The notes below the pieces were generated by a model. That model did no database searches and had not been told where the DNA came from. It saw only the letters and a program-made list of their open reading frames with translations. A stretch of 64,000 nucleotides of DNA from Prevotellaceae bacterium UBA2448 (GTDB lineage: Bacteria > Bacteroidota > Bacteroidia > Bacteroidales > Bacteroidaceae): positions 1-64,000 of the forward strand of contig DDQG01000030.1 of assembly GCA_002342585.1 (NCBI GenBank), in the 5' to 3' direction. A program made the position numbers and the translations under genes. Within the stretch, counting starts at the first letter, position 1. Every line of letters begins with the position of its first letter. This document shows, piece after piece, positions 51,438-58,728 of the stretch.

Positions 51438-52196
51438 ATGGGACTTTTACAAGGAAAGACAGCCCTCATCACAGGAGCTGCACGTGGCATCGGTAAGGCG
51501 GTAGCCATGAAGTTTGCCCAGGAGGGTGCAAACATAGCATTTACAGACCTCGTTCTCAACGACGACATGGCAGCCGGACTCGAGGCTACCCGCAAGGAAA
51601 TCGAAGCACTCGGAGTGACTTGCCGCGCTTATGCAGGCAACGCAGCCGACTTCGCAGAGACTGAGACTGTAGTGAAGAAAATCCACGAAGACTTCGGCTC
51701 AATCGACGTACTCGTAAACAATGCCGGCATCACAAAGGACGGACTCATGCTCCGTATGAGCGAGCAGCAGTGGGACGCAGTGCTGAACGTAAACCTCAAG
51801 TCAGCCTTCAACTTCATCCACGCCGTAGCACCAATCATGCTTCGTCAGCGTGGCGGTTCAATCATCAACATGTCTTCTGTTGTAGGTGTACACGGCAACG
51901 CAGGTCAGTGCAACTACTCAGCTTCTAAGGCAGGTATGATTGGTCTGGCAAAATCCATCGCACAGGAACTCGGTCCTAAGGGTGTACGTGCCAACGCAGT
52001 TGCTCCTGGCTTCATCGAGACAGCTATGACAGCTCAGCTTCCAGAGGAAATCCGTCAGGACTGGATGAAGAAGATTCCACTTCGCCGCGGCGGTCAGGTT
52101 GAAGACATCGCAAACGTATGTCTCTTCCTCGCATCCGACATGTCAAGCTACGTTAGCGGACAGGTCATCCAGATCGACGGCGGAATGAATATGTAA
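51438..52196 (+). CDS. fabG: 3-oxoacyl-[acyl-carrier-protein] reductase FabG
   Basis: A 252-residue short-chain dehydrogenase that reduces 3-oxoacyl-ACP with NADPH. Cofactor motif TGAARGIG (residues 11-18), NNAG (about 93-96), catalytic Ser in INMSSVVG and the Tyr-x3-Lys in NYSASKAG, with the typical ending VSGQVIQIDGGMNM. It is cotranscribed with the TetR-type gene and followed by a strong terminator. Codon use is noticeably richer in preferred codons towards the 3' end, as in highly expressed genes. Confidence 0.95.
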   Translation: MGLLQGKTALITGAARGIGKAVAMKFAQEGANIAFTDLVLNDDMAAGLEATRKEIEALGVTCRAYAGNAADFAETETVVKKIHEDFGSIDVLVNNAGITKDGLMLRMSEQQWDAVLNVNLKSAFNFIHAVAPIMLRQRGGSIINMSSVVGVHGNAGQCNYSASKAGMIGLAKSIAQELGPKGVRANAVAPGFIETAMTAQLPEEIRQDWMKKIPLRRGGQVEDIANVCLFLASDMSSYVSGQVIQIDGGMNM

Positions 52197-52217
52197 TATA
52201 CCCCCAAACACCAATAC

Positions 52218-52264
52218 ATCGGCAGGTTACACCCCACATATCGGTTGTAATCTGCCGATTTTTT
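52218..52264 (+). terminator. Intrinsic terminator of tetR-fabG
   Basis: ATCGGCAGGTTACA (52218-52231) pairs with TGTAATCTGCCGAT (52246-52259; one G-T pair) followed by a T-run to 52264. Confidence 0.9.
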
Positions 52265-52362
52265 ATGTCCATTTCATCGGGATTTTGTTTTTTTGAACTA
52301 TAAAATTGTTTTATTGAACCATGAAGTGGCACAAAAAAATTCTGTACTGAGTTTTTTATCTG

Positions 52363-52370
52363 TAGATTTG
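52363..52370 (+). promoter_or_regulatory. -7 promoter element
   Basis: TAGATTTG matches TAnnTTTG and lies 37 bases before the 397-residue membrane protein. Confidence 0.5.
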
Positions 52371-52407
52371 CGATGTCTTTTTCAACCTTACAACCTTTTT
52401 TATAACT

Positions 52408-53601
52408 ATGGATGAAGAATATGTAATAAACGGAGCGGCATGGGACAAACTCGACCAAGCCCTTTTCACTTCTTCACTTATCACAGAAGAAGAACATAAA
52501 CGTGGCAGGCTCGAAGACGAGCAGCACATGTATCCTATCTCGCGTAAGGAAACCGAACAGATGGAGCAACTGCTCAACGAGGCAGAAGAGCTCGCCGATG
52601 ATCCTAACGAGGAGAACTATGTAGAACGCCTGAGCATGCTGCGCAATGTGGTCGATTGGTCGAAAAGTCGCCACAAGTCGTGGTCGGTAAAGGTCATCAT
52701 CGGAGGCATCATCAGTGCATGGATCTTTAACGGCACTAACAACACTGATAAAAAGTGGATGGAGGAAATCGAAAATATCCAGAAGACAGTGGAGGCAGTG
52801 CAGGCATGGGACTCTACCGAAGTGGTTCTGAACGTGGGCAACGTAAGCGCCGAATGGCAAGACAAGCATTCTGATGAACGCCTCAATTCGCCGAAACATT
52901 ACAAGATGTACGAGCTGAGTGAGATAAAAATGTATCTGGAAGGCCAGAAGGAAGAGGCTGTTCGCATACAGGCAATGGCCGACACCACGAAAGACGCAGA
53001 ACTGAAGCAGCGCCGGTTGGAGTCGGTCGAGGAACACAAAGTCAAGGCAGCGAAGTATCAGGCAGAATACGATTCCGTATCGGCTCTCAATACCGCACAG
53101 ATCAGGGACATTGCACTGAGCAGGCTGAACCGTAGCATGAACATCAAGACCGGCACACTCAAAACGATGCACGGATTCGGGATATTCCTCTGCATCCTCA
53201 TCCCGCTCTACATCATCAGCGGCTATCCGCGAGGCTACAACCTCATCCGCAGCTATGTACGCGGCGGCTGTCTTGGCGCATTCCGCAATGTGGGCTTCGG
53301 ACTGGCGTCCTTCTTCTTTGGTGTCGGTCTGGCAGCGTCGCTCCTTCCCGACGATATAGTGAAATACAAATACAGCGACGGGCACACCGAGACTCGCAAC
53401 GAAGGCAACATATTCAACATACCAATCATGATAATCAAACTGGGTATGATGTGTATCGGAGCCATACTCTTCGTCATCGTATCTACGTTTATAATGATAT
53501 TCGAAACCATCGGCGGTCTCCGACGCAACATCGACTGGGGCGCAATCTTCCGCATACTCATCCCGAAGAAACCGCAGCCCGAGGCTCAGCACAACGCATA
53601 A
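52408..53601 (+). CDS. Hypothetical membrane protein with helical cytoplasmic region
   Basis: A 397-residue protein I do not recognise. Residues 1-90 are soluble and acidic. A hydrophobic patch (94-108) is followed by a long charged helical region (110-250) with coiled-coil character. Three or four membrane helices come last: 255-273, 293-313 and 347-377, the last probably two helices in a hairpin. A hydrophilic loop 318-342 contains YKYSDGHTETRNEGN. The C-terminus is Pro/Gln-rich. It lies 59 bases before the bL12-like membrane gene and probably forms an operon with it; one protein may anchor or regulate the other, which is inference. Confidence 0.7.
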   Translation: MDEEYVINGAAWDKLDQALFTSSLITEEEHKRGRLEDEQHMYPISRKETEQMEQLLNEAEELADDPNEENYVERLSMLRNVVDWSKSRHKSWSVKVIIGGIISAWIFNGTNNTDKKWMEEIENIQKTVEAVQAWDSTEVVLNVGNVSAEWQDKHSDERLNSPKHYKMYELSEIKMYLEGQKEEAVRIQAMADTTKDAELKQRRLESVEEHKVKAAKYQAEYDSVSALNTAQIRDIALSRLNRSMNIKTGTLKTMHGFGIFLCILIPLYIISGYPRGYNLIRSYVRGGCLGAFRNVGFGLASFFFGVGLAASLLPDDIVKYKYSDGHTETRNEGNIFNIPIMIIKLGMMCIGAILFVIVSTFIMIFETIGGLRRNIDWGAIFRILIPKKPQPEAQHNA

Positions 53602-53660
53602 GGGAGCAACCCGCTTTTTTAACTAACAATATTAATCACACTTAAAACCCCCAAACAACT

Positions 53661-54065
53661 ATGAACAATTGGTTATTCAGATTCCTCACCAGCGGATTTG
53701 GTACAGGCATGGCAGCCCCAAAAGCACTCGGATGGTTTATCGCTATCTGTCTTGTCGGACTATGGATATTCATCTGGTTTGTAAAACTCATCTACAAACT
53801 GATCGTTGGAGAAAAGATTCCAAAATACAAGGACGGCAACTACGAAGTTGTACTCACATCTGTAGGCGACGACCCGAAAGCACTCAAAAAGCAGCTAAAA
53901 GAGTTTAATGGTTATAGTGGTTCGCTTGCAAATAAAGTGATGAAAAACCTACCTTCAGTAGTTGTTACAGGTCTTGACAAACAGTCAGCAGAAGACTTCA
54001 AGATCATCCTCGACGAAACAGGAGCTAAAACAGAAATAAGAATCATACAGGCTGATAAAAAATAA
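53661..54065 (+). CDS. Membrane protein with ribosomal bL12 C-terminal-like domain
   Basis: A 134-residue protein with one membrane helix (about 22-48: ALGWFIAICLVGLWIFIWFV) followed by a soluble domain at 60-128. That domain matches the fold pattern of the bL12 C-terminal domain: a strand YEVVLTSVG, helix DPKALKKQLKEFNGYS (L12: NKVAVIKAVRGATG), helix GSLANKVMKNLPSVV, then VTGLDKQSAEDFKIILDETGA and a last strand TEIRII. The L12 CTD recruits translational GTPases; such a copy on a membrane anchor is unusual. The resemblance is judged by eye. Confidence 0.65.
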   Translation: MNNWLFRFLTSGFGTGMAAPKALGWFIAICLVGLWIFIWFVKLIYKLIVGEKIPKYKDGNYEVVLTSVGDDPKALKKQLKEFNGYSGSLANKVMKNLPSVVVTGLDKQSAEDFKIILDETGAKTEIRIIQADKK

Positions 54066-54107
54066 AAGGGCAATTCAAAAAGTAAGAGGAAAAGTGGGTG
54101 TGTTATA

Positions 54108-54139
54108 TTTGGGCACATCCACATTTTTTTGTAGCTTTG
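54108..54139 (+). promoter_or_regulatory. Bacteroidota-type promoter
   Basis: TTTG (54108-54111) and TAGCTTTG (54132-54139), 20 bases apart, lie just before the pseudouridine synthase ATG at 54148, leaving almost no 5' leader. Confidence 0.65.
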
Positions 54140-54147
54140 CCGCCATT

Positions 54148-54819
54148 ATGCAAGTAGTTTACGAAGACAATCACATCATCATCGTGTCGAAGGAGAGCGG
54201 CGAGATAGTCCAGGGCGATAAGACTGGCGACCAGCCGCTATCGGAGACCGTAAAGCAATATATCAAGGAAGCGTATGCCAAACCGGGCAACGTCTTCCTT
54301 GGTGTTGTTCATAGACTGGACCGTCCCGTAAGCGGACTGGTACTCTTCGCCCGAACCAGCAAAGCCCTACCCCGCCTCAACAAGATGTTTGCCGCAGGCG
54401 AAGTGCACAAGACCTACTGGGCAATAGTAAGTCAGATGCCGCCTAAGCAGGAAGGCACCCTAATCAGCTGGCTCAAGAGAAACGAACAACAGAACAAGTC
54501 GTACGCCTACGACCACGAGGTGAAGGACTCGAAACGCGCGGAACTGGACTACAAAGTCATAGGCAAGAGCGACCGCTACTACCTGCTCGAAGTCACACTG
54601 AAAACCGGCCGCCACCACCAGATTCGCTGCCAGCTGGCAGAAATGGGCTGTCCCATCAAGGGCGACCTGAAGTATGGTGCCAAGCGCAGCAATCCCGACG
54701 GCTCAATCTGCCTGCACGCCCGCAGGATAGACTTCATACACCCCATAAGCAAAAAAGAAATTGTCGTTGAGGCACCAGTCCCCAACGACAATCTATGGAA
54801 AGCCTTAGTTAATGCATAA
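54148..54819 (+). CDS. RluA-family pseudouridine synthase
   Basis: A 223-residue enzyme converting uridine to pseudouridine in rRNA or tRNA. The catalytic motif GVVHRLDRPVSGLVLFART contains the essential Asp; KTYWAIV, a TGRHHQIRCQLAEMG segment and LHARRIDFIHP are all family-typical. No S4 domain is present, as in the short RluA/TruC type. The start at 54148 follows from the promoter; the longer frame starts with GTG inside it. Confidence 0.9.
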   Translation: MQVVYEDNHIIIVSKESGEIVQGDKTGDQPLSETVKQYIKEAYAKPGNVFLGVVHRLDRPVSGLVLFARTSKALPRLNKMFAAGEVHKTYWAIVSQMPPKQEGTLISWLKRNEQQNKSYAYDHEVKDSKRAELDYKVIGKSDRYYLLEVTLKTGRHHQIRCQLAEMGCPIKGDLKYGAKRSNPDGSICLHARRIDFIHPISKKEIVVEAPVPNDNLWKALVNA

Positions 54820-54880
54820 TGCATAATTCATAATGCATAATTGGCTGCGCAACTCCTAACTCCTAACTCCTCTCAAACGC
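54815..54880. repeat. GCATAATTCATAATGCATAATTG and AACTCCT repeats
   Basis: Two copies of the CATAATGCATAATTC-type palindromic word and three AACTCCT units occupy the spacer between convergent rluA-type and leuD genes, entering the last codons of leuD. Confidence 0.7.
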
Positions 54881-55477
54881 TTCGATTTTATCCTTATTGC
54901 TCAGAAGGAAATCGATGTCGTCGTAAGCATTCATCAGACAATATTTCTTATAGGAGTTGATTTCGAAGTGCTCACTGTGACCAGTTGCCATGTTGGTCAC
55001 AGTCTGGTTGGGCACATCTACCTTCACCTCTGTCTTGCTGTCGGCAGCAATGCTTGCGAAGAGTTCCTGCTGAAACTCACGGCTTACAATAACAGGAAGC
55101 ACGAAACAATTGAGCAGGTTGTTGCGGTGGATATCAGCAAACGAACTGGAGATAACCACGCGAACGCCATAACCGGCAATTGCCCATGCTGCATGTTCAC
55201 GGCTAGAACCACTACCCCAGTTCTGACCGCCCACGATAATCTCGTGAACGCCCTTGCGAGGAGCCTCGCAGTACTCAGGCTGGTTCATGACAAAATCAGC
55301 TACCGGCTTGCCGTTTGCGTCGAAACGAAGATCGTGCATGAATGCATCGCCAAAGAACTTAGGGTCGCGAGTGGTGCTTGCCAAGTAGCGGGCAGGTATA
55401 ATCAAGTCTGTATTGCAGTTGTCAATCTCTATAGGAATACAAGTTGACTGTATGATGTCAAATTTCTCTTTTGCCAT
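54863..55477 (-). CDS. leuD: 3-isopropylmalate dehydratase small subunit
   Basis: A 204-residue swivel subunit that works with LeuC to isomerise 2- to 3-isopropylmalate. The substrate-loop GGQNWGSGSSREHAAWAIAGYG is diagnostic, and NCDTDLIIPARYL-like residues open the domain. It is the last gene of leuA-leuC-leuD. It is separated from leuC by a repeat array. No leuB (3-isopropylmalate dehydrogenase) follows; the next gene is convergent. Confidence 0.96.
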   Translation of the reverse strand: MAKEKFDIIQSTCIPIEIDNCNTDLIIPARYLASTTRDPKFFGDAFMHDLRFDANGKPVADFVMNQPEYCEAPRKGVHEIIVGGQNWGSGSSREHAAWAIAGYGVRVVISSSFADIHRNNLLNCFVLPVIVSREFQQELFASIAADSKTEVKVDVPNQTVTNMATGHSEHFEINSYKKYCLMNAYDDIDFLLSNKDKIEAFERS

Positions 55478-55487
55478 TTTACTCTAA

Positions 55488-55533
55488 ATCTTTAAACGTT
55501 AAACTTTAAACGTTAAACTTTAAACGTTAAACT
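55488..55533. repeat. AAACGTTAAACTTT tandem array inside leu operon
   Basis: Three units of TTAAACGTTAAACT lie between leuD and leuC. This is the only visible repeat array between two genes of one apparent operon, other than inside the helicase gene. Confidence 0.8.
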
Positions 55534-56925
55534 TTAAATTTTCCTCGGGTCAGTAATAACTCCTGTGATAGCAGAAGCAGCAACAACGAGTGGAGAAGCA
55601 AGGATGGTGCGAGCACCTGGTCCCTGACGACCTACGAAGTTGCGATTACTTGTAGAGATAGCAAGTTTTCCTGCCGGTACCTTATCAGGATTCATAGCAA
55701 GACAAGCTGAACAAGATGGCAGACGGAGTTCGAAACCTGCCTCAGCAAGAATCTTGTCGATGCCCTCGTCGATTATCTGCTGACGAACGAGCCAAGAACC
55801 CGGAACGAGCCAAGCCACTACGTTTGCGGCCTTCTTCTTTCCCTTTACCACGCTGGCAAAAGCACGGAAGTCCTCGATACGACCATTGGTACAAGCACCA
55901 AGGAAACAATAGTCAACCGGAGTACCCTCCAACTTCTGACCTGGCTTGAACTGCATATAGTCGAGCATACCAAGGAACTGAGCCTTGTCTGCCTCCGGAA
56001 TACTTTCGAGCGTAGGAATACATTCGTCGATAGCAATGCCGGCACCCGGATTGGTTCCGTAAGTGATGCGTGGAGCAATGTCCTCTGCACGGTATGTAAC
56101 TTCCTTGTCGAACTTAGCATCTGGGTCGGAATAAAGCTTGCGCCACTCCTCTACCGCCTTGTCCCAGTCGGCACCCTTCGGAGCATACTCACGACCTTTC
56201 AGATAGGCGAAAGTAATGTCGTCGGGAGCAATAAGACCGGCACGGCTTCCCATTTCTATAGAGAGATTGGAAAGTGTCAGACGACCTTCCATCGACATAT
56301 TCTTTATTGCACTACCAGCATATTCTACAGCATAACCTGTAGCACCGCTGGTGGTCATCTGAGCCATTATATAAAGAGCCACATCCTTGGCTGTAGTACC
56401 CTTTGGAAGAGTTCCCTCGACATTGATGCGCATTGTCTTTGGCTTTGACTGTAGGATACACTGTGAAGCGAGCACCTGTGCCACTTCGCTGGTACCGATA
56501 CCCATTGCTATCGCTCCTACTGCTCCGTGAGTGCTGGTGTGCGAGTCGCCACAGACGATTGTCATACCCGGCAGAGAAAGAGCCTTCTCAGGACCAACTA
56601 CATGGATGATACCATTGTCTTTGGTACCCATTGCAAAGTGTTTAATACCAAACTCCTTGCAGTTCTTTGCAAGAGTTTCTACCTGCTTACGTCCCACAGG
56701 GTCGTGAATTTCCTTCTGCTGGTCGGAAGGTGTATTGTGATCAGGCATTGCAATCACATGGTCAGGACGGAACACCTTAACTCCCTTGTCGCGGAGGGTG
56801 TCGAAAGCCTGAGGACTGGTTACTTCATGAGCATAGAGGCGGTCGATGTACAACTGTGTAGGACCATCTTCCACGTTCTGCACCACGTGAGCATCCCAAA
56901 TCTTGTCAAATAAAGTCTTACCCAT
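55534..56925 (-). CDS. leuC: 3-isopropylmalate dehydratase large subunit
   Basis: A 463-residue aconitase-family enzyme with a 4Fe-4S cluster. Cluster ligands: Cys in [14 protein letters not shown] and the pair in [10 protein letters not shown] (C-x2-C). [20 protein letters not shown] and [11 protein letters not shown] are family hallmarks. It forms a heterodimer with LeuD. It starts 9 bases after the leuA stop, so it is cotranscribed with leuA under the upstream attenuator. Confidence 0.97.
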   Translation of the reverse strand: MGKTLFDKIWDAHVVQNVEDGPTQLYIDRLYAHEVTSPQAFDTLRDKGVKVFRPDHVIAMPDHNTPSDQQKEIHDPVGRKQVETLAKNCKEFGIKHFAMGTKDNGIIHVVGPEKALSLPGMTIVCGDSHTSTHGAVGAIAMGIGTSEVAQVLASQCILQSKPKTMRINVEGTLPKGTTAKDVALYIMAQMTTSGATGYAVEYAGSAIKNMSMEGRLTLSNLSIEMGSRAGLIAPDDITFAYLKGREYAPKGADWDKAVEEWRKLYSDPDAKFDKEVTYRAEDIAPRITYGTNPGAGIAIDECIPTLESIPEADKAQFLGMLDYMQFKPGQKLEGTPVDYCFLGACTNGRIEDFRAFASVVKGKKKAANVVAWLVPGSWLVRQQIIDEGIDKILAEAGFELRLPSCSACLAMNPDKVPAGKLAISTSNRNFVGRQGPGARTILASPLVVAASAITGVITDPRKI

Positions 56926-56934
56926 AGTTATTTA

Positions 56935-58437
56935 TTAGTTTCTGAATTTGTTTATTGCGTCGATATAAGCCTCAACAGAAGCTGTTACGATGTCGGTATT
57001 AGCACCGAATCCGTAGTACAAGTGTCCTTCGTATTCAACCTGCATGTGAACTTTTCCAAGGTCGTCAGACCCCTTTGAGATAGCCTGAATGGTGAATTCC
57101 TTGAGAATCATCTTGCGCTTGATAATGTTCTTCAGAGCGTTGATTGCAGCATCTACCGGACCATTACCTGAAGCAGCTGATTCGAAGTGTTCGTTTGCAA
57201 CCTGCAAACCAATGCTTGCCACACTGCGAACACCCTTTCCTGTTGTAACCTGCAAGTAGTCGAGTTTTACGCTGTGAGTTGCACTGCGCTCAGCACCTGC
57301 AAGAACGAGAATGTCGTCATCGGTAACTTCCTTCTTCTTGTCAGCCAACTTAAGGAATTCCTCGTAAATCTTATCAAGTTTCTCGCCCTCCACTTCCATG
57401 CCGTTTACGTGGAGACGATGCTTCAGGGCTGCACGACCGCTACGGGCTGTCAGTACGATTGCATTATCGTCAATACCAACTTCCTTAGGGTCCATAATTT
57501 CGTAAGTAGAAGCATTCTTCAGCACACCATCCTGATGGATACCAGAAGAGTGAGCAAAGGCATTACGTCCCACGATAGCCTTGTTTGGCTGAACAGGCAT
57601 ATTCATAAGCGACGAAACCATGCGGCTCGTAGGATAAATCTTAGTAGTGTTGATATTTGTTTCGATACCGAGGTCGGGGTGAGTCTTAAAAATCATTGCC
57701 ACTTCTTCAAGTGAAGTATTACCGGCACGCTCACCGATTCCGTTGATTGTCACCTCTACCTGACGAGCTCCGCCAAGCACACCGGCAACAGTATTTGCAG
57801 TAGCCATACCGAGGTCATTATGACAGTGGGTTGACAGGATAGACTTTCCTGCAGCGAAAGCATCTACGTGTTCGTAGAGATACTTAATCTTCTCGTGATA
57901 TTCGTTTGGCACACGGAAACCAGTCGTGTCAGGAATATTACAAACAGTAGCGCCAGCCTTTGTTACGGCATCAATGACGCGAGCCAGATATTCGTTGTCT
58001 GTACGACCTGCATCCTCAGCATAGAACTCTACATCCTCAACATACTTCTTAGCATACTTCACAGCTCTCACGGCACGTTCGATAATCTCCTCAGGAGTAG
58101 AGTTGAACTTATACTTAATGTGAGAAGGCGAAGTACCAATACCGGTGTGAATACGCTTGTGCTTTGCATACTGCAGAGCTTCTGCTGCCACGTCGATATC
58201 CTTCTCCACTGCACGAGTCAGCGCACAAATAGTCGGCCATGTAACTGCCTTAGAAATTTCTACTACACTGTTGAAGTCGCCCGGACTGCTGATAGGGAAT
58301 CCTGCTTCAATCACATCCACACCGAGAGCTTCCAACTGCTTTGCAACCTGAATCTTCTCTACAGTGTTCAACTGACATCCTGGCACTTGTTCGCCATCGC
58401 GCAATGTTGTGTCAAAAATAAATAATCTGTCTGCCAT
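56935..58437 (-). CDS. leuA: 2-isopropylmalate synthase
   Basis: A 500-residue enzyme catalysing the first committed step of leucine synthesis (2-ketoisovalerate plus acetyl-CoA). The TIM barrel has [27 protein letters not shown] (metal-binding HxH) and [14 protein letters not shown]. The C-terminal region (about 385-500) is the regulatory LeuA dimer domain with [14 protein letters not shown] and [12 protein letters not shown], the site of leucine feedback. It is the first structural gene of the operon and is preceded by the leader peptide and attenuator at 58487-58628. Confidence 0.97.
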   Translation of the reverse strand: MADRLFIFDTTLRDGEQVPGCQLNTVEKIQVAKQLEALGVDVIEAGFPISSPGDFNSVVEISKAVTWPTICALTRAVEKDIDVAAEALQYAKHKRIHTGIGTSPSHIKYKFNSTPEEIIERAVRAVKYAKKYVEDVEFYAEDAGRTDNEYLARVIDAVTKAGATVCNIPDTTGFRVPNEYHEKIKYLYEHVDAFAAGKSILSTHCHNDLGMATANTVAGVLGGARQVEVTINGIGERAGNTSLEEVAMIFKTHPDLGIETNINTTKIYPTSRMVSSLMNMPVQPNKAIVGRNAFAHSSGIHQDGVLKNASTYEIMDPKEVGIDDNAIVLTARSGRAALKHRLHVNGMEVEGEKLDKIYEEFLKLADKKKEVTDDDILVLAGAERSATHSVKLDYLQVTTGKGVRSVASIGLQVANEHFESAASGNGPVDAAINALKNIIKRKMILKEFTIQAISKGSDDLGKVHMQVEYEGHLYYGFGANTDIVTASVEAYIDAINKFRN

Positions 58438-58486
58438 AATATTTTAGTTTTTAATAATAATCTCACTGGTCCGCAAGAGAGCATGA

Positions 58487-58526
58487 TAAAAACAAAACCC
58501 TTCTCACAGCATCGTGAGAAAGGGTT
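58487..58526 (-). terminator. leu operon attenuator terminator
   Basis: On the minus strand AACCCTTTCTCAC (58526-58514) pairs with GTGAGAAGGGTT (58507-58496), one bulge, followed by the T-rich run TTTTGTTTTTA. Its 5' arm CCTTTCTCAC (58523-58514) is also the exact complement of GTGAGAAAGG in the leader ORF end (58575-58566), giving a mutually exclusive antiterminator. It lies 50 bases before leuA. Confidence 0.88.
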
Positions 58527-58565
58527 ATACATTGTGTCTCTATCTTTTGCACATATACAGACATA

Positions 58566-58598
58566 CCTTTCTCACCACAACCGTGTAAGTCGTAGTGA
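58566..58598 (-). promoter_or_regulatory. leu leader pairing regions 1 and 2
   Basis: Region 1, TCACTAC (58598-58592, inside the Leu codons), can pair over 7 bp with GTGGTGA (58578-58572). Region 2, GTGAGAAAGG (58575-58566), overlaps that and pairs over 10 bp with terminator arm CCTTTCTCAC (58523-58514). A ribosome stalled on the Leu codons would cover region 1, free region 2 and prevent the terminator. Confidence 0.8.
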
Positions 58599-58628
58599 TA
58601 GTAGGTTTATAATTGTTGTATATGCCAT
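58572..58628 (-). CDS. leuL: leu operon leader peptide
   Basis: An 18-residue ORF, MAYTTIINLLSLRLTRLW, ending in TGA. Five of residues 9-17 are Leu, encoded by CTA, CTA, CTA, CTT and TTG; CTA is a codon used sparingly in the neighbouring genes. The stop codon lies inside pairing region 2, as in classical attenuators. It begins 23 bases downstream of the -7 box. Its only role would be to sense charged tRNA-Leu. An overlapping frame (ATG at 58638) is Thr/Val-rich and less fitting for leuACD. Confidence 0.85.
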   Translation of the reverse strand: MAYTTIINLLSLRLTRLW

Positions 58629-58650
58629 TATGCTTCATCGTTTTGCGCCG

Positions 58651-58658
58651 CGAAGGTA
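58651..58658 (-). promoter_or_regulatory. -7 element of leu operon
   Basis: TACCTTCG on the minus strand (58658-58651) is a TAnnTTCG-type box placing the transcript start near 58645, just before the leader peptide ATG. Upstream sequence is A/T-rich with no clear TTTG. Confidence 0.55.
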
Positions 58659-58728
58659 CGCAATATATTTGAATTAAAAAATAATAGAATTAAAAAATTC
58701 AAAAATATAGAGCATCTGTCCGCATTTC

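Noticed and set aside
52474..53592. 372-codon minus-strand frame opposite the 397-residue membrane protein
   Set aside because: The plus-strand frame has coherent membrane helices and a promoter; the minus frame is Asp/His/Phe-rich without domains.
58540..58638. Alternative 32-codon leader frame rich in Thr and Val before leuA
   Set aside because: The overlapping 18-residue frame has five Leu codons placed exactly on region 1 and a stop in region 2, as expected for a leucine operon; the Thr/Val frame reads through the pairing regions.
58441..58660. T-box riboswitch upstream of leuA
   Set aside because: No T-box sequence or specifier-loop structure is visible, and the leader-peptide model explains all pairings.
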